Origin: Apricaphanius iberus
Lineage: Eukaryota > Chordata > Actinopteri > Cyprinodontiformes > Aphaniidae
NCBI GenBank assembly: GCA_028564705.1
Contig: JAPXFQ010002804.1
Span: 1,488,001 to 1,552,000 of the forward strand
DNA: 64,000 bases
Direction of reading: 5' to 3'
A model generated the notes under the pieces. The model did not search any database and was not told where the DNA came from. It saw only the letters and a list, made by a program, of their open reading frames with translations. Shown here piece after piece: positions 61,619-64,000 of this stretch. The position numbers were made by a program, and so were the translations under genes. Position 1 is the first letter of the stretch; each line of letters begins with the position of its first letter.

Positions 61619-62924
61619 TTAAATTGTATTTTTACTTTTGTTTGAATGACGGCCAAGTAATTTATTTAAATGTTGCCAGATAAGTTTACCATTACCTTTG
61701 GCTCTCTCGATTATATTTATAAAAAAATTTGCTTTGGCCTGTCTCAAACTTCTTGTTACTTTGTTCCGCATTGAAGTATATCTCTGTCTATCCAGAGTTA
61801 GACCTGTTTTCAGGAACTCTTTTAGTAATTGATCTCTTGTTTTCATTAAATTCTTGCACCCTTTGTTTAACCAGGGCAAATTAGATGTTGTCTTTATTTT
61901 TTGTCGACCTCTAATGGAGTATGTTGATATAACATCCTTGACAATGTCAGTGAAGTGACTACTGCAGAATTGTGGATCATCACTACACAATAAAGGCTCC
62001 CAGTTAACTGATGCTAATGCTTCTGCTACATTTTGTCGCTGACTTCTTGGTATAAATTCATAAAAGGATCTCCTATTAGAAGAACTTTGAAAGTGATTCT
62101 TAACCCGTGATTTTATAAGTTTTCTAGAGAATAACATAAAATTGTGGTCTGAAATACCAGTGATAAAATTATAGGATTTAATAATTCGCTCTGACTTATT
62201 ACTGAAAACCAGATCTATTTTAGTTTTAGAGTGTCTCGTTATTCTTGTAGGTTGTTCAATGAGTTTAGTAAAGTTTAAAGTTTCCATTATGTGCTTGAGT
62301 GTTCTTCTGTCCTTTTCACAGTCCCAGTTGACATTAAAATCTCCCATTACAATTATTTCATTAGACTTATTATTTATAGTATGATATTTAAGTAATATCT
62401 GGAGTTGTTCATAAAAAATATTCTTTGCGGAAGGAGGGCGATATAAACAGATGAACGTAAATGACATTTCTGGGGAAAGAGTGATTTTAACAGAAATATG
62501 TTCTATTTCGACATCTCTTGGTGAACTAAGTAAAGAACAATCCAGGTGTTTTTTTACATACACAAGTATTCCTCCTCCTCTTGTTCCAATTCTATCCCTT
62601 CTGAATACTGTGTACTCTGGAAAGACAACCGCAGACTCAGGAGAAGAACTTGTGAGCCAAGATTCAGAGATACCCAAAATAGAAATATTGGAATTACTTA
62701 GAATATGTTCCAGTTGCTCATGCTTTGGTAACATACTGCGAATGTTAATGTGTCCACATAGAAGCCCCTTTGGTTTATTTTTAGTGTCCCAGATTACTTT
62801 AGCCTGATTAAATGTCTTGCAGATCGTTGTTCCTCTGTAACTTTTAATAGCAGGATTTCTTATCCTTTTGTTGACAGTGCTATGAGCATTTAATGATGAG
62901 AAACCCTTTACCGAAGACTGTAGT

Positions 62925-63740
62925 GTGGGTACAGCAGGTGGGGGCCCAGGCAGCCAAGATGGGGGCCCAGGCAGCTGCGTTGGGGGCCAAGGCACCTGAG
63001 GTGGAGACCCAGGCAGCCGAGGTGGAAGTCCAAGCAGCCGAGGCAGAGACCCAGGCAGCCGAGGTGGAGGCCCGAGCAGCCAAGGTGGAAGCCCAGCTAG
63101 CTGAGATGTAGGTCCAGGCAGCTGAGGTGTAGGCCCAGGCAGCCGAGGTGGAGGTCCGAGCAGCAGAGGCGAAGGCCCAGGCAGCCGACGTGAAGGCCCA
63201 GGCAGCTGAGGTGGAGGCCCAGGCAACCACAGTGGAAACCCAGGCGGCTGAGATGGAGGCCCAGGCAGCAGAAGTGGAGGCCCACGAAGCTGAGGTGGAG
63301 GCCCAGGCAACCACGGTGGAAATCCAGGTAGCTGAGATAAAGGCCCAAGCAGCTGAGATGGAGGCCCAGGCAGCTGAGATGGAGGCCCAGGCAGCTGAGG
63401 CAGAAACCCAGGCAACTGAGGCGGAGGCCCGAGCTGCTGAGGTGGAAGCCCAGCTAGCTGAGATGTAGGCCCAGGCAGCTTAGGCGGAGGCCCAGGCAGC
63501 AGAGGTGGAGGTCTGAGCAGCTGAGGTGGAGGCCCAGGAAGCTGAGGTGGAGGCTCACAAAGCTGAGGTGGAGGCCCACGAAGCTGGGATGGAGGCCCAG
63601 GCAACCACAGTGGAAACCCAGGCAGCTGAGATGGAGGCCCAGGCAGCTGAGGCAGAAACCCAGGCAACTGAGGAGGAGGCCCAAGCAGCTGAGATGGTAA
63701 CCCAAACAGCAGAAGTGGAGGCCCGGACAACAGGGGGGTA
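62925..63740 (-). repeat. 21-bp coding minisatellite (heptad repeat)
   Basis: About 38 imperfect units of the GGAGGCCCAGGCAGCTGAGGT type (plus strand). Because the unit is 21 bp, the minus strand encodes [11 protein letters not shown] heptads without a stop. Plus-strand frames through it (AEMEAQA-like) also stay open as a by-product. Confidence 0.95.
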
Positions 63741-63889
63741 AACACTATTAGCTGCAGGTGTAGCCTTACTAACTGGGACGGTGGTTGGAGCACAGTTAGT
63801 TGAGGTGGAAAGCAATCCAGAGATAGCTGTGCCCATAGGCTAACTAAGCTAATTAGTTGTAGCCAGTCCAAATCACTGATGTTTGAATT

Positions 63890-63959
63890 AGGTCCAGGAT
63901 TTAGTTCTATATCACCAGCCAAAAGTAGCGTCAGAACAAGTTTCAGAATCTCCAGTGAC
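63890..63959 (-). other. 2A-type ribosome-skipping peptide in LINE
   Basis: The translation [15 protein letters not shown] is followed by DIELNPGP (63913-63890). D-(V/I)-E-x-N-P-G-P is the 2A signature: the ribosome skips the bond between the last Gly and Pro, releasing the upstream peptide and continuing with Pro. The preceding leucine-rich stretch fits the helical part of 2A and could also be a signal-like segment. 2A sequences are known in several APE-type non-LTR retrotransposons. Confidence 0.88.
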
Positions 63960-64000
63960 AATTGTGGTATATTTGATTGTTCATGTTTACCTGGGGGTGG

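Larger units (their letters stand above)
54840..64000 (+). mobile_element. Kolobok-like DNA transposon with THAP transposase (3' end beyond window)
   Basis: TTAA (54840-54843) is followed by AGGAGACATATTGTGG, which resembles Kolobok-type ends and those of the TTAA MITE at 49462. The element carries an 11-exon transposase gene (55123-59658) and is interrupted at 59659 by a LINE on the opposite strand. The inverted terminus and second TTAA should lie past 64000. Kolobok is the established superfamily that combines a THAP-domain transposase with TTAA target duplication. A TIR-like repeat tail (about 56110-56160) sits in intron 1. Confidence 0.7.
59659..64000 (-). mobile_element. CR1/L2-class LINE with 2A peptide, nearly intact
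   Basis: At least 4.3 kb, with the 5' end beyond the window. The 3' end abuts exon 11 of the THAP transposase at 59658/59659, with an A-rich (TAAAA)n-like tail on the minus strand (59659-59690) and a 3' UTR up to 59908. One long frame runs from the right edge to 59909, with a single stop. The low level of damage suggests recent insertion. Confidence 0.85.
61619..64000 (-). pseudogene. LINE ORF2, 2A peptide plus heptad array plus endonuclease half
   Basis: The frame is open to the window edge, so its start codon is not visible; there is no in-frame ATG between 64000 and the 2A. The order is 2A (63890-63959), a Pro/Leu heptad array (about 62930-63740), then an apurinic-type endonuclease (about 62780-62100). 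Endonuclease motifs: [34 protein letters not shown] (catalytic Glu), [21 protein letters not shown] (catalytic Asp/Asn), TKIDLVFSN and [10 protein letters not shown] (the SDH triad). The nuclease nicks genomic DNA to prime reverse transcription. It ends KSKNTI then TAA (61621-61619); the next codons continue the usual linker and RT, so a single nonsense change splits an otherwise complete polyprotein. Confidence 0.9.

Noticed and set aside
63148..63468. Plus-strand frame of AEMEAQA heptads that looks like a coiled coil
   Set aside because: It is the antisense of the LINE minisatellite. A 21-bp unit gives heptads in any open frame; no start context or gene structure supports it.

Overview
The window looks like chromosomal DNA of a teleost fish. 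It is AT-rich and very dense in transposable elements of kinds typical of teleosts: hAT, Tc1/mariner, a THAP-type Kolobok-like element, L1 and L2/CR1-class LINEs, a Penelope-like element, tRNA-derived SINEs and LTR fragments. The only host gene I can support is a spliced delta-type opioid receptor. There is no bacterial-style gene organisation, no CRISPR array, and no rRNA or functional tRNA gene that I can see. LAYOUT. 1-12370: L1 endonuclease fragment, several MITE-like families, a roughly 200-bp-arm imperfect palindrome, and a 1.8-kb hAT-like element inserted into an older MITE with a near-perfect 8-bp target duplication. 12371-19939: exons 2 and 3 of the opioid receptor (+), separated by a 6.7-kb intron that carries a 1.6-kb hAT-like element, a Tc1 relic and a TIR element split by another hAT-like insertion. 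Exon 1 (N-terminus and TM1) was not found and probably lies upstream of the window. 20000-29200: 3' flank, SINE and LINE tails, a GC-rich patch and a hairpin. 29206-31353: hAT (Charlie-like) transposase pseudogene. 31600-38550: LTR-like and minisatellite-rich sequence, a Kolobok-type MITE, and unassigned sequence. 38546-39840: 5'-truncated Penelope-like element with a GIY-YIG endonuclease and a hammerhead-core-like 3' motif. 41140-43050: minisatellite-rich, possibly Gypsy-like relic (-). 49458-50606: TTAA-flanked MITE inside another MITE. 51571-52546: candidate solo LTR. 52594-64000: three-level nest. An L2-like LINE (-) is interrupted at TTAA by an 11-exon THAP-domain Kolobok-like transposase gene (+). 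The last visible exon of that gene is in turn interrupted by a nearly intact LINE (-) with endonuclease and reverse transcriptase. HOW IT FITS TOGETHER. Apart from the receptor, the genes are mobile-element proteins at different stages of decay. The two most striking are at the right end. The LINE begins with a 2A-type ribosome-skipping peptide (DIELNPGP), followed by a proline/leucine heptad array encoded by a 21-bp minisatellite, and only one nonsense codon separates its endonuclease half from its RT half. The Kolobok-like gene keeps all splice sites and DDE-type signatures visible, but has a frameshift, two stops and the LINE insertion. All family calls come from reading translations and termini by eye; no database search was possible.
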